The notes under the pieces are model-generated. The model did not search any database. It saw only the letters and a list, made by a program, of their open reading frames with translations, and had not been told where the DNA came from. Positions 39,624-48,586 of a stretch of 64,000 nt of DNA are shown here, in pieces; positions within the stretch are counted from its first letter, which is position 1, and each line of letters starts with the position of its first letter. The DNA comes from Mesorhizobium sp. Its GTDB lineage: Bacteria; Pseudomonadota; Alphaproteobacteria; Rhizobiales; Rhizobiaceae. The translations under genes and the position numbers were made by a program. Location of the stretch: assembly GCF_024710845.1 (NCBI RefSeq), contig NZ_JANJTZ010000056.1, positions 186,001-250,000 of the forward strand, read 5' to 3'.

Positions 39624-40931
39624 TCACCGGATCATCTGCGGCAGCCAGAGGGTGATTTCCGGGAACAGGGTCAGCAAGATAAGGCGCACGAATTCGGCGC
39701 AGAGGAACGGAAGGATGCCGACGTATATGGTCTTCAGCGGCACCGATTTGTACATGGAGTGGAGCACCATGACGTTGATACCGATCGGCGGGGCCAGCAT
39801 GCCGATGCCAATGACGACGATGTTGATGATGCCCCACCAGACGAGATCGTAGCCGAACGACAGAATAAGGGGTGCGACTATCGGCAGGGTGATTACCATG
39901 GCAGCCACTTCGTCGAAGAAGGCTCCAAGGAAGATATACAGAACCAACAGGGCGAAGATGATCGCCTGCGGCGGTACGGGTAGTTGCGTGATTACGGACA
40001 CCAGGAAAGCGGCAGCGCCGGTGACTGCCATGAAGTAGGAGAAAATCGTCGCGCCGAAGACCATGACGTAGATCATCGCTGTGCCGGCGCTGGCTTCGGC
40101 GAGCACCTTGATGAAGCCCTGCCACCCGAGCCTGCGTCTGATCAGGGCGAACAGGAAAGCCACGACCACGCCGATGGCCGCGGCTTCGTTGACCGTGAAT
40201 ATACCCGAGTAGATGCCGCCGATCACCACGGAAAAGAGGACGTAGACTCCCCAGGCCTGCTTCACGGCCAGCCACCGTTTCGCAGAGGTCGCCCGAGTTC
40301 CACGCGGACCGGCCTCCGGGCTGATCATCAGTTTTATCTGTATGGCGACGACATAGAAGATGATCGCCATGATGGCGGGCACCAAGCCCGCGGCAAACAG
40401 TTCAAGGACCGACTGTTCCGTCAGGACGGCGTAGAGGATCATTATGCTGGAGGGGGGAACAATGATGCCGAGCGTGCCTCCCGCGGCAACTGACCCCGCG
40501 GCAAGATCCGCCCTGTAGCCACGCGAGAGCATTTCGGGCATTGCCACCCGGCCGAATGTCGCCGTCGTGGCCACGCCGGAGCCGCAGATCGCACCGAAGC
40601 CACCGCTTGCAACGATCGTCGTGGTGGCCAGACCGCCACGTCGGTGGCCGATGAGGGCATAGGCAAGGTTGTAGACGTCGGATGCGAGTCCGCCCGCAGC
40701 AGCGAGGCTGCCCATCAGCATGAACAGCGGGATGACCGCGAGATCGAGGCTCGCCATCGCCGATGCCGGCTCGCTAGCCATCAAGGTCAGGGCCGGGCCC
40801 CATCCGGCAATCTGGGCGAACCCAACCATACCAACTAGGGCCATGGCGACGCCGATGGGTACGTGAAGGAGGATGAGGCCCATCATTGCGATGAACCCTA
40901 GAAGGGCAAGCAGCAGCGGATCCATGACCAC
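39624..40931 (-). CDS. dctM: TRAP transporter large permease DctM
   Basis: GGTLGIIVPPSSIMILYAVLTEQSV; 435 aa membrane protein. Confidence 0.92.
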   Translation of the reverse strand: MVMDPLLLALLGFIAMMGLILLHVPIGVAMALVGMVGFAQIAGWGPALTLMASEPASAMASLDLAVIPLFMLMGSLAAAGGLASDVYNLAYALIGHRRGGLATTTIVASGGFGAICGSGVATTATFGRVAMPEMLSRGYRADLAAGSVAAGGTLGIIVPPSSIMILYAVLTEQSVLELFAAGLVPAIMAIIFYVVAIQIKLMISPEAGPRGTRATSAKRWLAVKQAWGVYVLFSVVIGGIYSGIFTVNEAAAIGVVVAFLFALIRRRLGWQGFIKVLAEASAGTAMIYVMVFGATIFSYFMAVTGAAAFLVSVITQLPVPPQAIIFALLVLYIFLGAFFDEVAAMVITLPIVAPLILSFGYDLVWWGIINIVVIGIGMLAPPIGINVMVLHSMYKSVPLKTIYVGILPFLCAEFVRLILLTLFPEITLWLPQMIR

Positions 40932-40951
40932 GTCCTCGCGATGTATCGAGA

Positions 40952-41497
40952 TCAGAGGTGAGCGTCGGTGGCGGCAGGATCATCTTCTGGTTCCGGCGGA
41001 CCATTGCCGCCGCGCACGAGCGCGGCGAAATCGGCTAGGAACACAACCAGTTGGACGACAGCTGCGAGGATCATCATCACGCTCGCCGCCGTCCACCAGG
41101 GCCATACTGCCCATGCCAGCACCCACGTGCGGTCGCCGTTCGTTCGCAAGTTGGCGGCATAGGGTAGGAATTGCCAGGCAACGAGGATGATGAAAACCAG
41201 CGTAACGAGGCTCGCAAAGGCGGTCAGTGCACTTTCTGCCCGCCCCCCGCCCGCGAGGGATCCGAACACCTCTACAGAGATGTTCTGCTTCATTGCGAGA
41301 TTGGCAGGGATGCATGCTGAAATCACAACGGCCATGACGACCGCGCTGACATCGTTCACACCCTGGATGGGCGTTCCGGCCAACCAGCGCAGGAGTACAT
41401 CGAGTGAGGTCATGACCGCGAGGCCCAGCAAGCCGGCGAAGCCGAGCAGGGCAAGTGTCTGGGATGCGGCACGGAGGCGCGCTTCAGCCAATTTCAA
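40952..41497 (-). CDS. dctQ: TRAP transporter small permease DctQ (probable TTG start)
   Basis: LDVLLRWLAGTPIQGVNDVSAVVMAVVISACIP; GGGAGGAAC 5' to TTG at 41497. Confidence 0.85.
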   Translation of the reverse strand: MKLAEARLRAASQTLALLGFAGLLGLAVMTSLDVLLRWLAGTPIQGVNDVSAVVMAVVISACIPANLAMKQNISVEVFGSLAGGGRAESALTAFASLVTLVFIILVAWQFLPYAANLRTNGDRTWVLAWAVWPWWTAASVMMILAAVVQLVVFLADFAALVRGGNGPPEPEDDPAATDAHL

Positions 41498-41562
41498 CGA
41501 TGTTCCTCCCGTTGCTCCGAAAGGAGCGATGTGAACTTGACGTCTGGAGGGTGGATTGCAAT

Positions 41563-42396
41563 GTGGGTCCCCAGATTGTCCATCACGCGAACAGGGGGTG
41601 GCCTGCCATTTCGAACTTCGGATCAGTGCGTTCACTGCAACGCGGTCTGGCAATTCTCCAGGCCGTGAACAGGCATAATGGAATGAAGGCTGCGGATGTC
41701 GCCAAGCTGGCTGGGGTCCCACGCCCGACCGCCTATAGGCTGCTCGAGACCCTAGAGGGCCTTGGTTTCGTAGTCCGCACTCAATCCGGGGACATGTGGC
41801 GCCCCACCTTGCAGACCAAATCCTTGAGCTCGGGCTTCAGGGACAAGGACTGGGTTGCGCAGATCGCCGTGCCGCAGATGATGAAGCTAGGCCGGAAGCT
41901 GTTATGGCCTCTTGACCTGGTCACCTTCCGCGACTTCCGGATGGAGATTCGAGAGTCCACACATAACATCAGTCCCTTTTCAGTCGACCATGGCATGGTG
42001 GGCCGAGGTCTGCCCGTTCTCGACACAGCGGGCGGCCGGGCTTACCTGGCCTACCTGCCAGATGCCGAGAGGGAACAGGTCTTGCAGGCTCTGCGGACGG
42101 AACTCGGCGAGGAGAAGGTCGGTTTCCACGAGGATGGTCCGCTGGAATTCATCCTTGATCGAACGCGCCAGATTGGTCTCGGCTATCGGATCCGGGGCTT
42201 CAACGAACGTACCATGAGTATCTCCGCGCCGGTGATGGCCGAACATCGCCCCGTCGCCTGCCTGACCATGATCTGGATCGGATCCGCGTTGAGGTTTGAA
42301 GACGCGGTGCGCACTCACGGCGACGCGCTGAAGGCCACCGCACGTTCGATTGGCGATGAACTCGCCAGGTTGACCCTTGAGAACAACGACCTGTAG
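41563..42396 (+). CDS. IclR family transcriptional regulator (start uncertain)
   Basis: VRSLQRGLAILQAVNRHNGMKAADVAKLAGVPRPTAYRLLETLEGLGFV. Confidence 0.88.
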   Translation: MGPQIVHHANRGWPAISNFGSVRSLQRGLAILQAVNRHNGMKAADVAKLAGVPRPTAYRLLETLEGLGFVVRTQSGDMWRPTLQTKSLSSGFRDKDWVAQIAVPQMMKLGRKLLWPLDLVTFRDFRMEIRESTHNISPFSVDHGMVGRGLPVLDTAGGRAYLAYLPDAEREQVLQALRTELGEEKVGFHEDGPLEFILDRTRQIGLGYRIRGFNERTMSISAPVMAEHRPVACLTMIWIGSALRFEDAVRTHGDALKATARSIGDELARLTLENNDL

Positions 42397-43946
42397 CGGT
42401 TCAGGCCGATCACCAGATCCGCAGGATCGAAGCTCGCTGCACAGTAGCGGTCCGGACGGACAAGCATGATCTGATCGCGGTGTGTGAGGAGTGGTCGGGC
42501 AGACGGATCGATCCGCATCCAGTTGGCCGTATCCGAGAACGGATCGCCGTTGTCGAGGTGCAAGTGCACCATCGGGAGACCGAGCATCTCGTGACTGAGG
42601 CCAGTCACGGCTGCCCTGGCCGCAGGTGACTGAGTGATGAGCGCAAATCCCGGCCCCAACTTCTCGTCCAGGAGGACGGTTCCTTCGCCTGTCGGGACCC
42701 GCGGTTGCGGTATCATCTCGCCGACGAGTGACGCCTCGAAACAGGGGACATCCAGATCGAGGAACAGGCCCTCGGCATATCGCGGCCGCGGCTTGAACTT
42801 CATCTGGATCAGGTAGTCGCGCACGTTCGGATATGGTCCCAGCGCAGCGAGAAGGAGTTCCCTGAATCGAAGCTGTTCGGCATCGGCCGGCATCACGAAA
42901 TTGCCCATGGTGACTGCGACCATAATCATATCCCATGCCGGCTTGCGCCGCTCGAGTTCGTAGCTGTCCAGCGTCGCCGCTTCGGCACCGCCGTTTACCG
43001 CGACGGCGATCTTCCAGGCCACGTTGTGGGCATCACGGAGGCCCGCGTTCATCCCTTGTCCAGCGAATGGGGGTGTCAGATGTGCCGCGTCCCCAAGAAG
43101 GAGGATCCGCCCGGACCTGAACCTGTCGGCAATGCGGGCATGGAAAGTGTATACGGTCTTTCGCAGAACCTTGGAGCTATCGTAGTCCCGAAAAGGCTTC
43201 AGCAGACCAGCGAGGAAGCTGTCCGCGAGTACGTCCTCCCGCTTCTCGCCGGGAAGAAGCATGAATTCGTACCGACGTCCTCCATTTGGCGCAGGCACGC
43301 TGACCGTCGGCCGGATGGAACTGCAATAGAACTTCGAGAACCTGGATGGGTCTGGATCCTCGATCATGTCGAGAACGATCCAGTCTTGCATGTAGGTGTT
43401 GCCGGACATGCCGATGCCAAGGCTCTCGCGGATCGGACTTCTTCCGCCATCGCACGCGAGAACCCAATCTGCTCTGATCTGGTGCTGTCTGCCGCTTTCG
43501 TCGGTAACGTTCACGACCGCTTCGCCGCTCGCCTCCAAAACGTGCGTGACGTTCGAGGCGAAGAACAGACAGCCGGGAGCCTGTTCATCGAGCCGTTCAC
43601 GAAGAGCCCGCTCAAGCTCGGGCTGGTAGATGTACTGCCTCTTGGCAAAGCCATAGGTTTCGGGTCCTGCGCCCGTCTCGGCGATGCAGTTGCCTTCATC
43701 GTCGAGATACTTGGAACCGACCGCCTTCATGGTGTGCGCGACAAAACTCTCGTCCAGCCCGAATACTTGCAGGGTTCGCGCGCCTTCGTCATCCAGAACG
43801 ATGGCACGCGGAAGATTCATGGGTCCCGGTTCGCGGTCCAGCACGACGAGATTCACGCCATAAGCCGCCAGAAGATTGGCCACCGTCAATCCCGTTGGGC
43901 CCGCACCGACGATCACGACCTGGGTGCGGGAGGGGTAAGTTGGCAT
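42315..43946 (-). CDS. FAD-dependent aromatic monooxygenase, 3-(3-hydroxyphenyl)propionate hydroxylase (MhpA)-like
   Basis: VVIVGAGPTGLTVANLLAAYGVNLVVLDRE, GRILLLGDAAHLTPPFAGQGMNAGLRDAHNVAWKI. Confidence 0.9.
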   Translation of the reverse strand: MPTYPSRTQVVIVGAGPTGLTVANLLAAYGVNLVVLDREPGPMNLPRAIVLDDEGARTLQVFGLDESFVAHTMKAVGSKYLDDEGNCIAETGAGPETYGFAKRQYIYQPELERALRERLDEQAPGCLFFASNVTHVLEASGEAVVNVTDESGRQHQIRADWVLACDGGRSPIRESLGIGMSGNTYMQDWIVLDMIEDPDPSRFSKFYCSSIRPTVSVPAPNGGRRYEFMLLPGEKREDVLADSFLAGLLKPFRDYDSSKVLRKTVYTFHARIADRFRSGRILLLGDAAHLTPPFAGQGMNAGLRDAHNVAWKIAVAVNGGAEAATLDSYELERRKPAWDMIMVAVTMGNFVMPADAEQLRFRELLLAALGPYPNVRDYLIQMKFKPRPRYAEGLFLDLDVPCFEASLVGEMIPQPRVPTGEGTVLLDEKLGPGFALITQSPAARAAVTGLSHEMLGLPMVHLHLDNGDPFSDTANWMRIDPSARPLLTHRDQIMLVRPDRYCAASFDPADLVIGLNRYRSLFSRVNLASSSPIERAVAFSASP

Positions 43947-44069
43947 GCTGCCGTGCTCCTTGTTCCAACAACTGCCACAGATGAGAATATGGGGAGACCT
44001 ATGAAGTCTACTCGCTAAGCCAGAGCGTCCGGTCCACGGACAAATGCGCCGCCGAGCCCGTTGCGCGTT

Positions 44070-44290
44070 CGATGGTGCGGGCGCAATGCGCTAAGGCCGG
44101 GTACTTTGCGCGGCGAACTGCGGCAGGAAGGTCAGCGTGTGTCGCGGCACTACTACGACCTGCATTGTCGCATGCAGTCGAAAGCCGGCAAGGCTGCGCT
44201 TGCCGACCTCGATCTCAGCGCCGATGGCATACGTCACGCACGCATGTTTTTCGATCGGCCAGATAATGATCTCGCCTCTGCGATGCCCGG
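44070..44290 (+). pseudogene. Fragment of AbiEii-type nucleotidyltransferase toxin
   Basis: [61 protein letters not shown] resembles the C-terminal part of AbiEii; no N-terminal domain. Confidence 0.6.
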
Positions 44291-44309
44291 AACTTCGCGA
44301 TGGAGCCGG

Positions 44310-44767
44310 CCCTCAAGATGATTGGCTCGTCGAGCAGCAGCATGGCCCGATCCTGCACCACGGTGCACAATAGAGCAGCGCGTTGTCGCATGCCGCCCGA
44401 GAGCTGAGCGGGATATTGTTGCTCGAAGCCATGGAGGCCGAACTCGGCATAGCGGCGCCACCTTGGCGCGCGCGGTGTTGCGACTGGTGTCCTACACTTC
44501 GAGGCCGAGCGTGGTGTTCTCGATGATCCACCGCCACGGCATCAACGCGTCGCGCTGTGGCATGAAGGCGCGGGGCCTGCCATCGCCCAGCGTTGCGCCG
44601 ACGAAACGGATCTCGCCGCTATCGTGCGCCACCTCGCCCGCCAGCAACCGGAACAGCGTGGACTTGCCGGCGCCGGAAGGGCCGAGGATGGAAACGAACT
44701 CGCCGCGTTTCATCTGCAGGGCGATGCCGCCAAGAACCTCCAGACCGGCTAAGATCGCCCCTACCAC
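44310..44767 (-). pseudogene. Decayed ABC transporter ATPase (nitrate/sulfonate/thiamine-precursor type)
   Basis: Walker A GPSGAGKSTLFRLLAG; in-frame stop after NTTLGLEV; continues in another frame as [27 protein letters not shown]...LLLDEP and is truncated there. Confidence 0.8.
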
Positions 44768-44821
44768 CGCATCGACCGGCGCGTCGCCCGCGTGCTGTCG
44801 CCATCGGCGCTGCGGTCAACC

Positions 44822-45181
44822 ATTTCTCACCGAAGTCGCCAAAGCTCTTCGCTTCCAGGAGCCGGCGCTTCTCCCATTGCTTTTCAATCGCTGCCGATGA
44901 TCCCTCGCTGATCGCCCGCTTGGCGTCGATGTATAGCTCTCGCGCACGAGCGAGAGCCCTGCGAGGCCGCACTTGCCGAACGTTATAGTCTCGCGTCGCC
45001 CATTCATCCGGTAGTCGAGCCGGAATGTGAGTGTCCCCGAGGGCTTCACGAGGGCGTGCATGCCGTCCCGGTCCGTCATCCTGCAGATCTTCTCTTTTGA
45101 TTTCAGATGCTTAAGGGCCATATCAGTCAGCATTTCGAGCGCCCCTCGGAAAAAGATCGTCAGGCCGTTTTCGGCCACCAT
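44822..45181 (-). pseudogene. Frameshifted, truncated tyrosine-recombinase integrase (DUF4102-like N terminus)
   Basis: LKSKEKICRMTDRDGMHALVKPSGTLTFRLDYRMNGRRETITFGKCGLAGLSL then frame change to RARELYIDAKRAISEGSSAAIEKQWEKRRLLEAKSFGDFGEKWL; no catalytic domain. Confidence 0.82.
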
Positions 45182-45225
45182 CGCGGCAAAATCTCTTTCT
45201 TCACAGCTAGTTAGATAGAAAACAG

Positions 45226-45297
45226 ACCGTCAGTTAGCACCCACACCCTGACGGTATCGGACGAATTCCATTTTCGCGATAGGAGGCGCACCGTCAG
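45226..45297. repeat. Three ACCGTCAG octamers (+,-,+), candidate integrase arm-type sites
   Basis: ACCGTCAG 45226-45233; CTGACGGT 45248-45255; ACCGTCAG 45290-45297. Confidence 0.5.
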
Positions 45298-45411
45298 GAA
45301 GTACGTCAGCCGTGATCTCTGCCGGCCGATAGTCCTCGAGCGTCTCTGGATGGTTTTTTTTACCAGTGCGTTACGTCGTATTCTGGCGCGCCACAGGATA
45401 CACTCGGACAA

Positions 45412-45436
45412 GCCAAAATCATTCCCACTCGATTGT
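45412..45436. repeat. Candidate attachment (att) core overlapping guaA stop codon
   Basis: GCCAAAATCATTCCCACTCGATTGT, pairs with 18632-18656. Confidence 0.7.
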
Positions 45437-46996
45437 CCCGGGCGGCTTGCTCGTAACGTCGTAAACCACGCGGTTGATGCCGCGCACCTCGTTGATGATG
45501 CGGGTCGCGGCGCGGCCGAGGAAGGACATGTCGTAGTGGTAGAAGTCGGCCGTCATGCCGTCGACCGAGGTGACGGCACGCAATGCACAGACATATTCGT
45601 AGGTGCGGCCATCGCCCATGACGCCGACCGTCTGCACCGGCAGCAGCACGGCGAAGGCCTGCCAGATCGCGTCGTAGAGGCCGTCCTTGCGGATTTCGTC
45701 GAGATAGACCGCGTCGGCCTCGCGCAGGATTTCGAGCTTTTCGCGTGTCACGCCACCCGGGCAGCGGATAGCCAGCCCCGGCCCCGGGAAGGGATGGCGG
45801 CCGATGAAGTGGTCGGGCAAGCCGAGTTCGTGGCCGAGCGCCCGCACCTCGTCCTTGAACAGTTCCCGCAGCGGCTCGACCAGCTTCATGTTCATGCGCT
45901 CGGGCAGTCCGCCGACATTGTGGTGCGACTTGATCGTCACCGACGGTCCGCCGGTGAAGGACACGCTCTCGATCACGTCGGGATAGAGCGTGCCCTGAGC
46001 GAGGAACTGCGCCGGCTGGCCGCCCTGTGCGAGCTTCTCGGCTTCCTTTTCGAACACCTCGATGAACAGCCGGCCGATGGTCTTGCGCTTCTTTTCGGGA
46101 TCCGCTTCGCCTTCCAGGGCCGAGATGAACAGGTCCGAAGCGTCAACATGGACGAGCGGGATGTTGTAGTGTTCGCGGAACATGGCGACGACGTCGGCCG
46201 CCTCGTTTTTGCGCATTAGACCATGGTCTACCAGGATACAGGTCAGCCGCTCGCCGATCGCCTCGTGGATCAGCACGGCGGCAACGGAAGAATCGACGCC
46301 GCCCGACAGACCGCAGATCACCCTTCCCTCGCCCACCTGAGCGCGGATGGCGGCCACCGCCTGCTCGCGATAGGCGGCCATGGTCCAGTCGCCCTTAAGG
46401 CCGGCGATCTTGTGCACGAAGTTGGAGAGGAGTTTGGCGCCGTCCGGCGTGTGCACCACTTCGGGGTGGAACATGATGCCGTACATCTTCCGCGCGACAT
46501 CGCCAAACACGGCGAAGGGCGAATTCTCCGAGCGGCCGAACACTTCAAACCCTTCGGGCAAAGAAATCACCCGGTCGCCATGGCTCATCCAGACCTGATG
46601 CCGCTGACCCGTCGCCCACATGCCTTCGAAGAGTGGGCAATCCTTCTCCACGTTCACGAAGGCCCGACCGAATTCGCGGTGGTTCGAACCCTCCGCCTTG
46701 CCACCCATCTGCACGCACAATGTCATCTGGCCGTAGCAGATGCCGAGGATCGGAATCCCCGCGTCGAACACGATCTGCGGTGCACGCGGGCTGCCGATAT
46801 CGGTGGTGGAGGCTGGCCCGCCGGAAAGGATCACGGCCTTGGGCCGGATGCGCTTGAAGGCTTCCTCGCCGAGCTGGAACGGCACGATTTCGGAATAGAC
46901 CCCCGCCTCGCGGATACGCCGGGCAATCAGTTGCGTGAACTGGCTGCCGAAATCGAGGATGAGGACGGTGTCGGGATGGGCTGTCATGGCGAGCAT
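45419..46996 (-). CDS. guaA: GMP synthase (glutamine-hydrolysing)
   Basis: [43 protein letters not shown]-terminal [18 protein letters not shown]. Confidence 0.98.
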   Translation of the reverse strand: MLAMTAHPDTVLILDFGSQFTQLIARRIREAGVYSEIVPFQLGEEAFKRIRPKAVILSGGPASTTDIGSPRAPQIVFDAGIPILGICYGQMTLCVQMGGKAEGSNHREFGRAFVNVEKDCPLFEGMWATGQRHQVWMSHGDRVISLPEGFEVFGRSENSPFAVFGDVARKMYGIMFHPEVVHTPDGAKLLSNFVHKIAGLKGDWTMAAYREQAVAAIRAQVGEGRVICGLSGGVDSSVAAVLIHEAIGERLTCILVDHGLMRKNEAADVVAMFREHYNIPLVHVDASDLFISALEGEADPEKKRKTIGRLFIEVFEKEAEKLAQGGQPAQFLAQGTLYPDVIESVSFTGGPSVTIKSHHNVGGLPERMNMKLVEPLRELFKDEVRALGHELGLPDHFIGRHPFPGPGLAIRCPGGVTREKLEILREADAVYLDEIRKDGLYDAIWQAFAVLLPVQTVGVMGDGRTYEYVCALRAVTSVDGMTADFYHYDMSFLGRAATRIINEVRGINRVVYDVTSKPPGTIEWE

Positions 46997-47063
46997 TTAG
47001 AGACAAAGTTGAGTCGGCGCAACGGGTTCTGCTTCCGGTTTGCGCGCGCCCTTCGACCGGTGG

Positions 47064-47561
47064 TCAGGTCTCGGGATGCACCCCGGCGTCCAGTGCGCGC
47101 AGGGCATCCATCAGCGCTGAGAAACGCGCCTGACCGATGCGTTCAATCCAGCGCCGCTCGATCTCGCGCTTGATGCGGTCGCCGTCCCGCAACGCCGCCA
47201 GACCCTTCGGCGTATAGCGCACCAATTTGCCGCGGCCGTCGCGCGGGTCCGGCAGCCGTTCGACTACGCCCTCGGCCTCTAACCCGTCGAGCAACTGCTG
47301 CACCGCCTGCTTGGAAATCGCCATGCGCTCGATCAGGGCGGCCTGGCGCGAGCCGTCGCGTGCGATATGGCCGAGAAGGCCGGCGCGTGCATCGGAGAAC
47401 CAGTCATGCCCTGCCGCGCGCATTGCGGCCGCGAACTCGCCTTGCCAGGCGCGATTCGCCTGCCAGAGGCGCCAGCCGAGATGATCCGGCGGGGCTTCGG
47501 ATTTTTCGTCAAGTCCCTTGACCATTCTTTCAAATCCAATATAGTCAAGTGACTTGACCAT
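47064..47561 (-). CDS. MarR family transcriptional regulator (start may be 47525 or later)
   Basis: ISKQAVQQLLDGLEAEGVVERLPDPRDGRGKLVRYTPKG wHTH. Confidence 0.87.
   Translation of the reverse strand: MVKSLDYIGFERMVKGLDEKSEAPPDHLGWRLWQANRAWQGEFAAAMRAAGHDWFSDARAGLLGHIARDGSRQAALIERMAISKQAVQQLLDGLEAEGVVERLPDPRDGRGKLVRYTPKGLAALRDGDRIKREIERRWIERIGQARFSALMDALRALDAGVHPET
47508..47522. promoter_or_regulatory. GTCAAGTCCCTTGAC palindrome (candidate MarR operator 1)
   Basis: GTCAAG-N3-CTTGAC. Confidence 0.5.
47544..47558. promoter_or_regulatory. GTCAAGTGACTTGAC perfect palindrome (candidate MarR operator 2)
   Basis: GTCAAG-N3-CTTGAC, 36 bp centre-to-centre from the first. Confidence 0.55.
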
Positions 47562-47620
47562 CTCGCACGTTACGCGCGGCGACTGGCCAAGGCAATCGGA
47601 AACAAGCCAAGGAGTACATC

Positions 47621-47947
47621 ATGACGGCGCTGAAAAAGGACACGCTGGCGATTCTCATGCCCGGCACGACCCATGTGCTGGAGCGCAGCGGCAAGGAGGC
47701 TTACGTCTACTTCGAAACCGATGGCGCCGCCCATATGCTGCTCGACGACGGCGAACAGCGCAGCGGGCACTGGACGATGCAGGACGACGGCTACGTCGCC
47801 GAATGGGACAGTGGCGCGACCGGACGGTGGATGCTCGACCACGACGGCGGCTCGGTCAACTATGTCAACCGCGACAGCGCAGCGCGTCTGAGAATGATTG
47901 GCGTCCTGTTCGGCAATCCCAGGGGTTTGCCGCTTCAGCGGACCTGA
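47621..47947 (+). CDS. Small hypothetical protein divergent from marR
   Basis: 108 aa, MTALKKDTLAILMPGTTHVLERSGKEAYVYFETDGAAHML; AAGGAG before ATG; no family recognised. Confidence 0.6.
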   Translation: MTALKKDTLAILMPGTTHVLERSGKEAYVYFETDGAAHMLLDDGEQRSGHWTMQDDGYVAEWDSGATGRWMLDHDGGSVNYVNRDSAARLRMIGVLFGNPRGLPLQRT

Positions 47948-48585
47948 AGATGGACGGCGCCGGACTTGATGGCATCCTCCAGCAACCCCACCGCCGCCGC
48001 CAGCTTCTCGTCGATGACGTGCAGATACTCCGTCCAGTCGCCGACATGGCGCAGTTCCGCCGCACCGTCCGAAATGCCACGAAGCGCCACCAGCGGCACG
48101 TCGAAGCGATGGCAGGCGCGCAAAACCGCGAAAGTCTCCATGTCGACCATGTCCGCTTCGATTGCGTCATAGGCCGCGCCCGAGACGATGTTGGCACCCG
48201 TCGACAGCGTCGCCTCGGCAATACCGGGGATCCTGAGCGGCAGGGGCACGACCGCCGGCAGATCGAGGAAGGGCGTCGCGCCTTTCGCGAAGCCCAGCGG
48301 CGAGGCATCCATGTCGCGGTAGGAAACGGATGTGGCCTGGTAGATCTGCGTCTGTTCCAGCCTCCGGCTGCCGGCGGAGCCGAGCGACACAACGAGATCC
48401 GGAGCGACCCCCTCCCTGTGCAGACCGGCTAGCGCCGCGGTCAGATGGACAGCCGCCTCGACCGGTCCGACACCGATCATCAGCGGCGTGAACCGGGCCT
48501 TGAGATGTGGGCCGTATTCCGCCTCCGCGGCCATCGCGAACAGCACCTTCCGCCCCGCAATATCGGCAGACAGGGACAGCGCCAT
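47935..48585 (-). CDS. 5'-methylthioadenosine/S-adenosylhomocysteine nucleosidase family protein
   Basis: VLFAMAAEAEYG, VVSLGSAGS, VDMETFAVLRACHRFDVPLVALRGISDGA. Confidence 0.88.
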   Translation of the reverse strand: MALSLSADIAGRKVLFAMAAEAEYGPHLKARFTPLMIGVGPVEAAVHLTAALAGLHREGVAPDLVVSLGSAGSRRLEQTQIYQATSVSYRDMDASPLGFAKGATPFLDLPAVVPLPLRIPGIAEATLSTGANIVSGAAYDAIEADMVDMETFAVLRACHRFDVPLVALRGISDGAAELRHVGDWTEYLHVIDEKLAAAVGLLEDAIKSGAVHLQVR

Positions 48586-48586
48586 T

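Noticed and set aside
32081-43946. P450/oxygenase region as a natural-product biosynthetic cluster
   Set aside because: No PKS, NRPS, terpene synthase or RiPP genes; transporter, ring-cleavage and IclR content fits catabolism better.
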